Shown here piece by piece: positions 1-7,668 of a stretch of 40,896 bases of DNA. Position numbers and translations under genes: made by a program. Location: contig NZ_PRLH01000056.1 of assembly GCF_003013815.1 (NCBI RefSeq), positions 1 through 40,896 on the forward strand, written 5' to 3'. How positions within the stretch are numbered: the stretch's first letter is position 1; the number at the start of each line of letters is the position of its first letter. The stretch comes from Cyanothece sp. BG0011. Lineage in GTDB: Bacteria; Cyanobacteriota; Cyanobacteriia; Cyanobacteriales; Microcystaceae. The notes below the pieces were generated by a model. It saw only the letters and a program-made list of their open reading frames with translations, was not told where the DNA came from and searched no databases.

Positions 1-98
1 GCCAACAAATAAACCGACCAGCGGGAGACAACTTACACGAGTTGACATTGTGTGTAGATTAATTTAAACTAGGGAAAGTATTAATAGTGGTCGAACTA

Positions 99-1373
99 AT
101 GCTTACATTAACTTACGAATTTAAGCTAATCCCAAATAAGCAACAAATTGAGGTAATTGAACATACTTTAAATGTTTGTCGCTCCGTCTGGAATTATGCT
201 TTAAGAGATCGTAAGGACTGGCTAAGTTCTAGAAAATCCCCTGTTAATTCTTGCTCATTAATTCAGGAATATATTATTTCTCCTGACGTACCTTACCCTA
301 ATTATCACAATCAAGCTAAAGCATTAACAAAGGCCAAGAAAACTAATGACATACTCAAATCAGTAAACGCTCAAGTTTTACAACAAGTCTTGAGGACTTT
401 AGATAGAGCTTTTGCCGATATGCAGTCCAAAAAGTTAGGCTTTCCGCGCTTTAAAAATAGGGATAGAATGCGGTCTTATGTATATCCTCAAATGCTAAAA
501 GATTGTATTAAAGGTAACGAAATTAAATTACCACACCTAGGATGGGTAAAGTTTAGAAAGTCTAGAGAAATACCTGATGGGTTTGAGTTAAAACAAGCTC
601 GCATTGTAAGGAGAGCTAATGGTTACTTCATGATGCTTTCTTTACAGTTAGATGTTAATATTCCTGACGTTTCTTTTCATGGACATCCTTTAGGTATTGA
701 CTTAGGTTTAGATAAATTCTTGGCTACTTCCGATGGTGAACTTGTGGATAGACCTCGATTCTTAAATCGACTACATCGTAAGCTGAAATTGCTACAGCGT
801 AGATTAAGAAATAAGAAAAAAGGCTCTAATAATAGACACAAGTTAAACAAAAAGATAGCTAGATTACATCAACGAATTTCTGATACTCGTAAAGACTGGC
901 ATTTCAAGTTAGCTCATCGTCTTTGTGACCAATCACAATCAATATTTATTGAAGATATTGATTTTAGGTCATGGGCTAAAGGAATGTTATCTAAACATTG
1001 TCTTGATGCTGGTTTTAGACAATTCATAACCATTCTTAAATGGGTAGCATGGAAAAGAGATGTTTTTGTTAATGAAGTTGACAAGAATTTTACATCTCAA
1101 ATTTGCCCTAATTGTGGGTTTCATACTGGTAAGAAAACCCTTGATGTTAGAGAGCATAATTGTCCTGAATGTGGGTATAAAACCCACCGAGACGTGGCAG
1201 CAGCGCAAGTTATCAGAAATCGTGGTGTAGAAGAATATGCGCTAGGGCATAGCGTATCTGAAAATGCCTGTGGAGATGATGGGACGGGGGCTTTGCCTAG
1301 TTACCAATCTGTGAAGCAGGAAATCTTAAGCGCGAGTTTAAGAATCCCTCGTTATAGCGACGTAGGAGCTTAA
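99..1373 (+). CDS. tnpB: TnpB RNA-guided nuclease (OrfB), intact
   Basis: TnpB is the RuvC-fold nuclease of IS200/IS605 elements. It binds an RNA made from the element's right end and cuts matching DNA, which helps the element persist. The protein has about 424 residues. The N-terminal OrfB helix-turn-helix region starts MLTLTYEFKLIP. The RuvC acidic triad is complete: Asp in GIDLG (about 201), Glu in FIEDID (about 285) and Asp in HRDVAAA (about 365). The zinc ribbon CPNC...CPEC (about 336-358) is intact, so the nuclease is probably active. ATG 99 matches the usual family start. A GTG at 87 in the same frame, nearer to AGGGA at 71, is an alternative. The last codons overlap the predicted guide-RNA scaffold, and the stop codon lies in its hairpin. 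Confidence 0.92.
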   Translation: MLTLTYEFKLIPNKQQIEVIEHTLNVCRSVWNYALRDRKDWLSSRKSPVNSCSLIQEYIISPDVPYPNYHNQAKALTKAKKTNDILKSVNAQVLQQVLRTLDRAFADMQSKKLGFPRFKNRDRMRSYVYPQMLKDCIKGNEIKLPHLGWVKFRKSREIPDGFELKQARIVRRANGYFMMLSLQLDVNIPDVSFHGHPLGIDLGLDKFLATSDGELVDRPRFLNRLHRKLKLLQRRLRNKKKGSNNRHKLNKKIARLHQRISDTRKDWHFKLAHRLCDQSQSIFIEDIDFRSWAKGMLSKHCLDAGFRQFITILKWVAWKRDVFVNEVDKNFTSQICPNCGFHTGKKTLDVREHNCPECGYKTHRDVAAAQVIRNRGVEEYALGHSVSENACGDDGTGALPSYQSVKQEILSASLRIPRYSDVGA

Positions 1374-1390
1374 CGAGTGGAGTATGTCAA
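1340..1390 (+). ncRNA. Predicted 3' end of TnpB omega (re)RNA scaffold
   Basis: AAGAATCCC is followed by a perfect 7-bp stem, CTCGTTA (1348-1354) with TAACGAG (1371-1377), and then GGAGTATGTCAA. In TnpB systems the scaffold RNA comes from the 3' end of tnpB and the right end, and the guide is whatever lies just beyond. Here the guide would start at 1391 and read ATAACCATCCCATTGA, which is phoD sequence. The start of the RNA cannot be seen; it usually lies about 100-200 bases upstream. The assignment rests on the recurring layout at 15366-15400 and on family knowledge. Confidence 0.55.
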
Positions 1391-2524
1391 ATAACCATCC
1401 CATTGATCCATATTAAAGATCCCCTGGTTAGGACGAGGATCAACATCGTATTGAGCCATCATAATTTGTTGTGCAATAATATTCCAAGAGGCTGAACTAT
1501 TCGATAATTGGGACTGTAACCATTGTTCTTGTTGGGTTCCCAATAAGTTTATTGTTTCACTTTTAACTTCTTGACAACGAGGTTTTGCCCCATCTCCACA
1601 GGGTTGATCACTCCGATATTGTCTCGTATCCAATACCATTAACTTTCCTAAGTTTCCTAGATCAAAGCTTCGATATAGGGTGATGTCTTCCCCTGGTTGG
1701 AAAGCAACACGGATAGGAGTATGTTCATAATAAGCTTGATAAGCTGCTTTGCGTCTAGCTTGAAACGCCTCTAAACTTTGATTATCTTCTGGATTTAGGT
1801 TAGCGTAATTATTGTCAACTTCGTGATCATCCCAAGTCATGATCCAAGGAAAGCGATGATGAGCAGCTTGTAAGTTAGGATCACGCTTATATTGAGCGTA
1901 ACGGTTACGATAATCTTCTAGGGTTAAACAATCCTTTCCTTGATGTTGACGAACAGGCTTTTTATGACCCGATCGCTCATAAATATAGTCTCCTAAAAAC
2001 ACCACAAAATCAAGGTCTTCTCTAGCTAGATGTTTATGAGCAACATAATAACCATTTTGCCAGTCTTGACACGAAGCAAAAGCAAAACTTACCTTGTCAA
2101 CGGAAGTATTGGGGTTAGGTAGGGTTTTTGTTCTAGCGATCGCACTTTGATAGTCCCCCACTTGAAACTGATACCAGTACACTTGATTTGCGTCGAGTTG
2201 AGTCACATCCACATGAACAGAATGACCTAATGCTGGGGTAGCCATAACCGTCCCTTGACGGACGATTTCGGTCATTTTCGGGTCTTTAGCGACTTTCCAT
2301 TGAACAGGAACCCTTTTATTAGGCATTCCGCCCCCTTTTAGGGGATCAGGTGCTAATCTTGTCCAAATTATCACGCGATCGCTTAGAGGATCTCCCGAAG
2401 CGACTCCGAGGGTGAAAGGAGAGTTCGAAAAGTCTGGGATAGCAGCAGCTTGAGTGTTTAATTGATCCCTAATAATTAAACCCGAACTTAAAAGGGTTGT
2501 GATTAAAAAGTCTCTTCTTTTCAT
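1370..2524 (-). pseudogene. phoD: PhoD-like alkaline phosphatase, 3' truncated by the tnpB element
   Basis: PhoD enzymes are exported phosphomono/diesterases that release phosphate outside the cytoplasm. The protein begins KRRDFL followed by a hydrophobic stretch, a twin-arginine export signal. The N-terminal PhoD domain (GVASGDPLSDRVIIWTR) is followed by the metallophosphatase core with FASCQ, FLGDYIYE, TWDDHEVDNNYA and VLDTRQYR. The frame stops after WDGY plus five codons supplied by the inserted element. Family members usually run to about 500 or more residues and carry a further metal-binding GDxHS-type motif after WDGY; this one has 384 and lacks it. The gene is therefore expected to be inactive unless the rest is rejoined. 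True phoD sequence starts at about 1391. The remainder is not visible at 1-86 and may lie left of the window. Confidence 0.88.
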
Positions 2525-2611
2525 GGTTGGATTAAACTTTTTTGTTTAGACAAAATATAGCAGTTTACGGAATCATCATTGCATACAAAATACAGCGAAT
2601 TGCGACAAGCG

Positions 2612-2825
2612 TAAAACTCATATCTTGCACCTTCGATAACACCCCCCACACCCCCCACACCCCCCTTTATAAGGGGGGCAGGGGGGGTAGGGGGCAGGGG
2701 GGTGTAGGGGCAGGGGGGTAGGCAAGAGGCAATAGTATTTTATTTTCAGGCTAACTGCTTCAGGATTGACTGTCTTCTTTTCAGCTATTAAGTTATCTTG
2801 TAAGGCGTGCAAGATGTCAGTAAAA
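2612..2825. repeat. MITE-like element, copy 1 (2617-2820) with 5-bp target duplication
   Basis: Terminal inverted repeats CTCATATCTTGCAC (2617-2630) and GTGCAAGATGTCAG (2807-2820) match at 12 of 14 positions. They are flanked by a direct repeat TAAAA (2612-2616 and 2821-2825), the signature of a transposition event. The right 85 bases align with the element at 15091-15267, including AAGGYGTGCAAGATGTCAG. There is no coding capacity, so it would be moved by a transposase in trans. The family name is unknown to me. Confidence 0.75.
2641..2730. repeat. G-rich low-complexity tract inside MITE copy 1
   Basis: The tract has about 25 bases of C-runs broken by ACA, then TTTATAA, then six or more runs of four to seven G separated by CA, TA or TGTA on the + strand. 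The C6 and G6 runs around TTTATAA can form a hairpin, and the later G runs could form G-quadruplexes. An open frame across it encodes only a Pro/Gly/Cys low-complexity product and is not a gene. Confidence 0.7.
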
Positions 2826-2829
2826 GACA

Positions 2830-2871
2830 AAAATTGATAGGGGCATAATATATTATGCCCCTATCAATTTT
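2830..2871. terminator. Perfect 42-bp palindrome, bidirectional terminator candidate downstream of smpB
   Basis: The 21-base arm 2830-2850 (core GATAGGGGCATAATA) is exactly complementary to 2851-2871, with no loop bases. Read on the minus strand it ends in ATTTTTG, so it could terminate smpB. Read on the plus strand it ends in ATTTTATT. It starts five bases after the MITE target duplication. Confidence 0.7.
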
Positions 2872-2893
2872 ATTAAGTTATTAAGTGGCAAGA

Positions 2894-3361
2894 TTAGTAA
2901 CGCTTCATTGCCCGTGACATTTCCCTTTGATCTTGACGACGTTTAACGGTTTCTCGTTTGTCATGGAGTTTTTTACCTCGTCCTAAGCCAAGGCTCACTT
3001 TTACCCAACTTCCTTTAAAATAGAGTTTAAGTGGCACTAACGTTAACCCTTTTTGCTCTATTTTCCCAATCAATTGACTAATCTCTTTTCGATGCAGTAG
3101 CAATTTACGGGTACGCTTCGGATCGTGATTGAAATATTGACTACTGCCTTGGTAGGGAGAAATATGAACATTGGTTAACCAAGCTTCGCCATTTTTGATG
3201 AAGGCATAGCCATCAGCCAAGTTAACCCGTCCGGCACGAATAGACTTAACTTCTGTTCCCACCAGTTCAATTCCCGCCTCATAGGTCTCTAGAATTTCAT
3301 AGAGAAAGCGAGCTTTACGATTATCACTAATAATTTTGATAGCTTTTTTTTCATTTCCCAT
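2894..3361 (-). CDS. smpB: SsrA-binding protein SmpB
   Basis: SmpB binds tmRNA and carries it to stalled ribosomes for trans-translation. The 155-residue length is normal. Visible family motifs are the N-terminal beta-barrel (DNRKARFLYEILETYEAGI, VGTEVKSIRAGRVNL, GEAWLTNVHISPY), LLLHRKEI, the G-rich GLGRGKKLHDKRE segment and the basic C-terminal tail KRRQDQREMSRAMKRY that enters the mRNA channel. The start ATG is preceded by AGAAAGG inside a small hairpin (TAGCC/GGCTA, 3361-3376), which may partly hide the ribosome site. No tmRNA gene is seen in the window. Confidence 0.97.
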   Translation of the reverse strand: MGNEKKAIKIISDNRKARFLYEILETYEAGIELVGTEVKSIRAGRVNLADGYAFIKNGEAWLTNVHISPYQGSSQYFNHDPKRTRKLLLHRKEISQLIGKIEQKGLTLVPLKLYFKGSWVKVSLGLGRGKKLHDKRETVKRRQDQREMSRAMKRY

Positions 3362-3455
3362 AGCCTTTCTAGGCTAACATTTTTTTAAACTTTTAGCAAT
3401 ATCAAATAAAACAGGTTTAAGCCCCTAGGGGATAGAGGCTCAAAACCCATGTAGG

Positions 3456-4076
3456 TTAATCGATGAGAGCATTTAACAAGACATCGGTCAAAGACATCCC
3501 TTTCATATCATCCACGGTGACCGTATCAACGATATCAAATTTCGCCCCAGCCGATTGAAGATCGTCATCTAATGCCTTATAAAAACGAGTTGCGCTTTTA
3601 TCCGTTCCCACTTGAATAAAGGAAATACCTAACTCATCTTCTCGATCAACTTTCTGAGACGCATCCATTATCAAACTGATCACGGCCTTGCGATCGGTGG
3701 GTTCTCCATCCGTAATAACAATAAAGGTTTCTCCATTGGCTTGTGTTGTCCCGGCTGCTTTGCGTTCAAAATAGTTGTTTAGACCATCTTCTAAAACGGC
3801 AGCTAAGTCCGTTTGTCCCATGGGTTCGTTTTCTTCGTACACTTTGGTCACCTTATCCGATGTGACGTTATCGTACCGTCTAAAACGACCAGAAAATAGA
3901 TAGACTGTAATCCCATCAGGATCAATTTCTTCGCACTTTTTCGCTAAGGCTAAGGTTGACTCCTGGGCAATTTGCCAACGGGTTTTGCCCTCAGGACCAT
4001 CAGAAGTAGCCATACTGCTGCTTTTGTCGATCATCAGGGTGTAATCCCGATTTTCGATACGTGAGTCTCCTGACAT
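3456..4076 (-). CDS. von Willebrand factor A domain protein
   Basis: This is a cytoplasmic single-domain vWA protein of 206 residues with no signal peptide or membrane segment. The metal-ion-dependent adhesion site is complete: DKSSS (Asp17, Ser19, Ser21), Thr89 in GQTDL and Asp123 in ITDGEP. Such proteins mediate metal-dependent protein-protein contacts, and the partner cannot be named from context. AGGAGG lies ten bases before ATG 4076 and fixes the start. It is separated from smpB by about 95 bases and is probably its own unit. Short stand-alone vWA proteins occur next to tellurium-resistance or ATPase genes elsewhere, but none is seen here. Confidence 0.85.
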   Translation of the reverse strand: MSGDSRIENRDYTLMIDKSSSMATSDGPEGKTRWQIAQESTLALAKKCEEIDPDGITVYLFSGRFRRYDNVTSDKVTKVYEENEPMGQTDLAAVLEDGLNNYFERKAAGTTQANGETFIVITDGEPTDRKAVISLIMDASQKVDREDELGISFIQVGTDKSATRFYKALDDDLQSAGAKFDIVDTVTVDDMKGMSLTDVLLNALID

Positions 4077-4197
4077 ATCTTAAAACAACCTCCTAATAAA
4101 TCTTACATCATCTGAATGACTCTGCTTTCTAGCCTATTATGACCTTTGAGAATTACCCACAAATATCCTGATTTTCATCATAATTGAAACGACCCTG

Positions 4198-4237
4198 GAA
4201 GGATTTGAAGTTAGCGATCGCTGACATAAAATCCTTC
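4198..4237. repeat. 9-bp inverted repeat enclosing a HIP1 site
   Basis: GAAGGATTT (4198-4206) pairs perfectly with AAATCCTTC (4229-4237). The loop contains AGCGATCGCT, a HIP1 site. It lies between the divergent vWA gene and the small membrane protein at 4351, so it could be an operator or a leader structure of either. Function is unproven. Confidence 0.4.
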
Positions 4238-4350
4238 AATTGTAAAGTCATATTGCGACACTTTATAAAAATCTTTAAATCTTGTCCTTTTAGCCATGAT
4301 TGTTATTAACGTAGAACATCAGAAGCAGCTAAATTGTGGAAATTTTTATA

Positions 4351-4671
4351 ATGGACAAAGAATCTCAAAAATACCGTATGGTTTGCACCCTAACCTTCGG
4401 TGATATTTACGGTCAAATTATTGTGTGGTTAATTGTTATTTTCTTAACCTTAGCCAGTGTTCTAGGATTATGGAGTAGCACTCGTCAAATTTACGCCCTC
4501 GCTGTGGTGGGACTGGTTTTAGTCTTGTCTTTACCCTTCTTACTGTTTGCTTTCGTTACCACTTTACTCAATCATATTGAGTTCACTCCCCTCGAAGCAA
4601 CAGAAAGCACTCGTTCTTCTTCTCGTAGAAAAATCAAGGCCAACCAACAACCTGCCGAAGCAGCCGGCTAA
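4351..4671 (+). CDS. Small conserved membrane protein, function unknown
   Basis: The protein has 106 residues from ATG 4351; an in-frame GTG at 4336 would add five. Two hydrophobic stretches of about 22 residues (IYGQIIVWLIVIFLTLASVL and YALAVVGLVLVLSLPFLLFA) form a helical hairpin. They are followed by a polar, basic C-terminal tail rich in Ser/Arg/Lys. No catalytic motif is seen and I do not recognise the family, although the N-terminal KYRMVCTLTFGDIYGQ looks conserved rather than random. It is followed by a large nested inverted repeat. Confidence 0.7.
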   Translation: MDKESQKYRMVCTLTFGDIYGQIIVWLIVIFLTLASVLGLWSSTRQIYALAVVGLVLVLSLPFLLFAFVTTLLNHIEFTPLEATESTRSSSRRKIKANQQPAEAAG

Positions 4672-4680
4672 TTTATGATT

Positions 4681-4857
4681 GTGGAAACGTTCAGCGTTTA
4701 TGGGTTAAGTGAATCTTAAAGTAGCAATAAGATAAAGATGAGTTTTAACTAATGAGGGTTAAGGATTTTATTTTCCTTAATCCAAAACCCTAATTATACT
4801 CATTTTTTAACAAAAGCTCACAGTTCTAACCCATGCTCTCTGACGAAACGTTTCCAC
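4681..4857. repeat. Nested inverted repeat of 177 bp (MITE or structured RNA)
   Basis: Outer arms GTGGAAACGTT (4681-4691) and AACGTTTCCAC (4847-4857) are perfectly complementary. Moving inwards, TCAG pairs with CTGA, ATGGGTTA (4700-4707) with TAACCCAT (4827-4834), ATGAGT (4738-4743) with ACTCAT (4798-4803), and TTAAGGA (4759-4765) with TCCTTAA (4774-4780), flanked by AGGGTT and AACCCT. The whole segment folds on itself in register. It could be a palindromic mobile repeat or a stable 3' RNA. No target duplication is evident. Confidence 0.6.
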
Positions 4858-5202
4858 TCAGTGATCCTGATTAAGCCTAAACCGTAAAATTTTTGTTTAT
4901 TTTTATTTAGTTCCGTCTCAACCTTCGACATAATGAAGTTAGTCAAGGTAAGGACAACTAAAAATTAAGGAACATTGAGGGCTTAGGTCTTTTCTAAGTT
5001 AACCTTTTGTTTTTGTTGCTTAACCTTTTGGACAACTCAAGGGAGAATTAATATTCTCTTGAAGATAAGCATTAATGAGCGGAAAATGCTCATCTTGTTC
5101 TTCCTTAAAACTGAACGAATCACTCTTACCCTTAGCTCTATTTTAACTGGGCTACGGAAGTAATATCTTTGAAAACCTCTACCAATATTTGGAGAGAAAA
5201 TA
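4858..5202. other. Non-coding interval upstream of the exported protein gene
   Basis: No gene is seen. There are small hairpins (GAGAAT TAAT ATTCTC near 5045 and AGCATT/AATGCT near 5070-5090), AT-rich stretches and a Shine-Dalgarno-like GGAGAG at about 5191. The promoter of the gene at 5203 should lie here but no unambiguous box can be named. Confidence 0.4.
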
Positions 5203-5568
5203 ATGAATATGTTTAATACTTTAGCACAGTTTTCTCAAATCGCCATCGGCACTGTAACGTTGGGAATAACTACCCTCGTTTTTATTCCTTCTGTTAGCGC
5301 GCAAACTGAGATTATTACCGACCCTAAACCCTTAGAAACCTATACAGGAACCCGACAAGATTTAGAGGGAACAGAATCAAGAACCAGGGCTGAAAGCTTA
5401 GCGGTAGGGGGAGAATATCCTCGCAATATTGAGATTCCTTCCCTAGAACCTGATAAAAATTCCCTTGAAGCTAAAACCGAGGCTCTCAACGAAACTTTAG
5501 AAGACCGCGATTACAATTTAGGGGATGTCAAACGACCCACTTATCGAGTTCCTTTGATTAATTTTTAA
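5203..5568 (+). CDS. Predicted exported protein, function unknown
   Basis: The protein has 121 residues. Its N-terminal hydrophobic segment (IAIGTVTLGITTLVFIP) ends with SVSAQ, a good signal-peptidase I site near residue 33. The mature part is about 88 residues, acidic and without cysteine or recognisable domain motifs (LETYTGTRQDLEGTESRTRAESL and similar). GGAGAG before ATG 5203 supports the start. It would be released to the periplasm or thylakoid lumen. I do not recognise a family. Confidence 0.65.
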   Translation: MNMFNTLAQFSQIAIGTVTLGITTLVFIPSVSAQTEIITDPKPLETYTGTRQDLEGTESRTRAESLAVGGEYPRNIEIPSLEPDKNSLEAKTEALNETLEDRDYNLGDVKRPTYRVPLINF

Positions 5569-5821
5569 ACATTAAAACATTATAAAAATCGGTTCAATAG
5601 CCGCCAGAACTTATAAAGTAATATCAATTTTTGTTAAAACTTATTGATTTCTGGCGACTTATTGCTATCAATTTATAAATTTTTTTTACAATAAAATTAT
5701 TGAATGCTGACATTTCGCTTCAATTTGGATAATTATTAATCACCCATAAGAGACTCGCTATAGATAGATAACTAACAATTAAGCGGAAAAAAGCCTATTA
5801 GCTGAATCGGAGAAAGCAGTC

Positions 5822-6352
5822 ATGAAAGAGAGACAATTATTTACTAACTATCTTAAAAATCAACGAAATTTTCAAGGAGCTAGTTTACACCAAGCCAACT
5901 TAGAAGGGCTTAATTTACAACGAATTAATTTAAGTCGTGCAGACTTAAGTGGAGCCAACTTAAAAGAAACCGATTTAAGTGGTGCTTGTTTAGCTCAAGC
6001 CAATTTAACCGATGTGGACTTAACAAAAGCTCATTTAGTTGGGGCTAATCTCACAGAAATTAACCTCATTGGAGCCGATTTAACCGGAGCCGATTTAACT
6101 GGGGTTGATTTAACAAAAGCGGACTTACGTTGTGCTAATTTACATAACGCTAATCTCAATAAAGCTAAACTCCAAGAGGTCAATTTAGATGGGGCAGATT
6201 TAAGCGGAGCGAAGCTTTGCGGTGCTACGATTATTAACACTGATTTAAGTGTAGCTGATACCCAAGCAATATCTTTAGATAACACTGAAAAATGTGAATC
6301 AGAAGAACCGTTATCAGCAACATCAGCGAATTGGGTGAGTTGGGCTGGTTAA
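5822..6352 (+). CDS. Pentapeptide-repeat protein
   Basis: The protein has 176 residues. From about residue 20 to 145 it consists of tandem A(D/N)LXX repeats (NLEGL NLQRI NLSRA DLSGA NLKET and so on). This forms a right-handed quadrilateral beta-helix. A short N-terminal segment and a C-terminal non-repeat tail cap it. It has no signal peptide, so it is cytoplasmic. Cyanobacteria carry many such proteins, most without a known role. The repeats give a false antisense open frame. A strong terminator follows at 6384-6417. Confidence 0.9.
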   Translation: MKERQLFTNYLKNQRNFQGASLHQANLEGLNLQRINLSRADLSGANLKETDLSGACLAQANLTDVDLTKAHLVGANLTEINLIGADLTGADLTGVDLTKADLRCANLHNANLNKAKLQEVNLDGADLSGAKLCGATIINTDLSVADTQAISLDNTEKCESEEPLSATSANWVSWAG

Positions 6353-6383
6353 ATTTAAGTTAAATTCAATCTAAAAAAGATTT

Positions 6384-6417
6384 AAAAATCTCTTGGTAAA
6401 AAACAGGAGATTTTTTT
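6384..6417 (+). terminator. Intrinsic terminator of the pentapeptide-repeat gene
   Basis: AAAAATCTC (6384-6392) pairs with GAGATTTTT, and the stem is followed by a run of seven T. It lies about 30 bases after the stop codon. Confidence 0.85.
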
Positions 6418-6524
6418 ATCCCAATAAAAGAAAAACCAGAAATACAAAAATTTTGACCATGCTAGTCACTCAATCGATACAAATTATACGAGATCTGCTT
6501 TAGATAGTATAGTATCAAGTCTCG

Positions 6525-6578
6525 AAGCAGGGAGAAGGGAGCAGGGAGAAGGGAGCAGGGAGCAGGGAGCAGGGAGAA
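6525..6578. repeat. Tandem GGGAGCA/GGGAGAA minisatellite
   Basis: There are about seven 7-base units alternating GGGAGCA and GGGAGAA. The same unit appears in reverse orientation at 39033-39058. It lies just upstream of the ISAs1 element. Confidence 0.85.
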
Positions 6579-6636
6579 AAAACGTTACTCTACTAAAATA
6601 AGCGGATTTGGTATTAGGATGATTCCTAAATATAAT

Positions 6637-6646
6637 GGTCGTTATT
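6637..6646. repeat. Target-site duplication, left copy (GGTCGTTATT)
   Basis: This 10-bp sequence abuts the left inverted repeat of the ISAs1-family element and recurs exactly at 8651-8660. ISAs1-family elements generate duplications of this size. Confidence 0.93.
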
Positions 6647-6756
6647 CAGGGCGAACGCATCTTAAATATTTTGATATGAGGCCTTTAATTCTAATTAGCG
6701 ATCGCGGCCAGAAAAGAAATTTTGGCAACCCCCTTGACCATCATCATGACTGAACC

Positions 6757-7590
6757 CTATTTATGCCTAAATTTGGCGGACTCATTTCCGAATTTAATTA
6801 GGGGAAGAGTTAAGCTATTGTAAATCGGAGAAATTGGTAGCAAGTAATAAGGAATTGGATCAATGATTAAGTATCGGGTTTCACCACTATTAAGAGCTTG
6901 GTCAATCAAAATGTTTTTCTGATTTAAACTAAAAATTTTAATGCCTTTGCGCCACAATCTTTGGAATAAATAGGCAGCTTGAATTTTTAAAACTTGACGC
7001 TGCTTATCTCTGTCTAGATATCGATACAAGCTAAATTGAGATAAAGTCCGGATTTCTTCAAGACTAGGAATCTTAAAAACTTCACAAAATTGAGGACTAA
7101 ATCCCAACTTGGTATTTCCCAAAGTTCTGTCACCCTTGACCCTTTGCATAAATAAAACTTGCTTGAACAAGGAACTTGGAGAGCTAATTTGGACATAGAG
7201 ATAGACTGGACAAATCTGGAGGAGAGCTTTTTGGTCATTATTTAGTTGCTTTTTAAATTTCTGGGTAAGTTGAAGACTTCGGTAGAATTGTTTTCCCAAG
7301 TCTTCTGCTAAAGGTTTCATTTGCGAACATTTAAGTGCCAAATGAGAATTGGGAAAAATTCCTAGCTTAGAGTCCTCTTTGCCCAAAATATAAATACCGC
7401 TCTTAATTTTGTCAGGAGAAGGGTTAATATTATATTCAGTTTTATTACTCTCCAGGTTGATAATGAAAGATTGTAACCTGTTAATAAATTCTGTTAGAGT
7501 TCCATACTCAGAGCTTAATCTGTCATAAATACTGTGAGCAAAATGAAGAGATATTTGACCTATGATTAGTTTTTTGGTAGTGATTCCCAT
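6757..7590 (-). CDS. Passenger gene in the ISAs1 element, unknown (possible degenerate kinase fold)
   Basis: The protein has 277 residues, no signal peptide and no membrane helix. I do not recognise the family. The C-terminal part contains LFQRLWRKGIKIFSLNQKNILIDQ followed about 10 residues later by RYLIIDPIPYY. The spacing recalls the catalytic loop and DFG region of aminoglycoside- or RIO-type kinases (HxDxxxxN, then IDF). Here the catalytic Asp would be Asn and DFG would be DPI, so if it is a kinase fold it is probably not active as such. This is inference only. It is transcribed away from the transposase from a 78-bp shared spacer, has no strong Shine-Dalgarno sequence and ends about 94 bp inside the left end. 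Confidence 0.6.
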   Translation of the reverse strand: MGITTKKLIIGQISLHFAHSIYDRLSSEYGTLTEFINRLQSFIINLESNKTEYNINPSPDKIKSGIYILGKEDSKLGIFPNSHLALKCSQMKPLAEDLGKQFYRSLQLTQKFKKQLNNDQKALLQICPVYLYVQISSPSSLFKQVLFMQRVKGDRTLGNTKLGFSPQFCEVFKIPSLEEIRTLSQFSLYRYLDRDKQRQVLKIQAAYLFQRLWRKGIKIFSLNQKNILIDQALNSGETRYLIIDPIPYYLLPISPIYNSLTLPLIKFGNESAKFRHK

Positions 7591-7668
7591 CTAGTTAAAA
7601 CTTTACTTTATAATGAATTTAACTCTGATGGTGGTGTATCTTGATACAAAATTAGTTAGTAAGATGTA

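Larger units (their letters stand above)
1..1390 (+). mobile_element. IS200/IS605-family (IS1341-type, tnpB-only) element, left end not resolved
   Basis: The element consists of a complete tnpB and a right end that stops in the 3' part of a phoD gene read on the other strand. The right end is placed at about 1390, after GGAGTATGTCAA, because the same layout (AAGAATCCC, a hairpin, then a tail ending GTCAA) recurs at 15366-15400 without a tnpB. No tnpA is present, so movement would need a TnpA in trans. The left end lies within 1-86 or just outside the window. The reverse complement of 1-45 does not read as the missing part of PhoD, which favours an end further left. A TTGAC at 42-46 is a possible target-like motif but is unproven. 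Confidence 0.75.

Noticed and set aside
1-45. Remaining part of phoD left of tnpB
   Set aside because: The reverse complement gives no frame resembling the conserved PhoD segment that follows WDGY, so the left end of the insertion probably lies outside the window.
2618-2830. Minus-strand open frame of 70 codons between phoD and smpB
   Set aside because: It reads through the G/C-run tract and gives a Pro/Gly/Cys low-complexity product; its position is fully explained by a MITE-like repeat.
6031-6285. Minus-strand open frame across the pentapeptide-repeat gene
   Set aside because: It is an antisense shadow created by the repeat codons and has no start signal.
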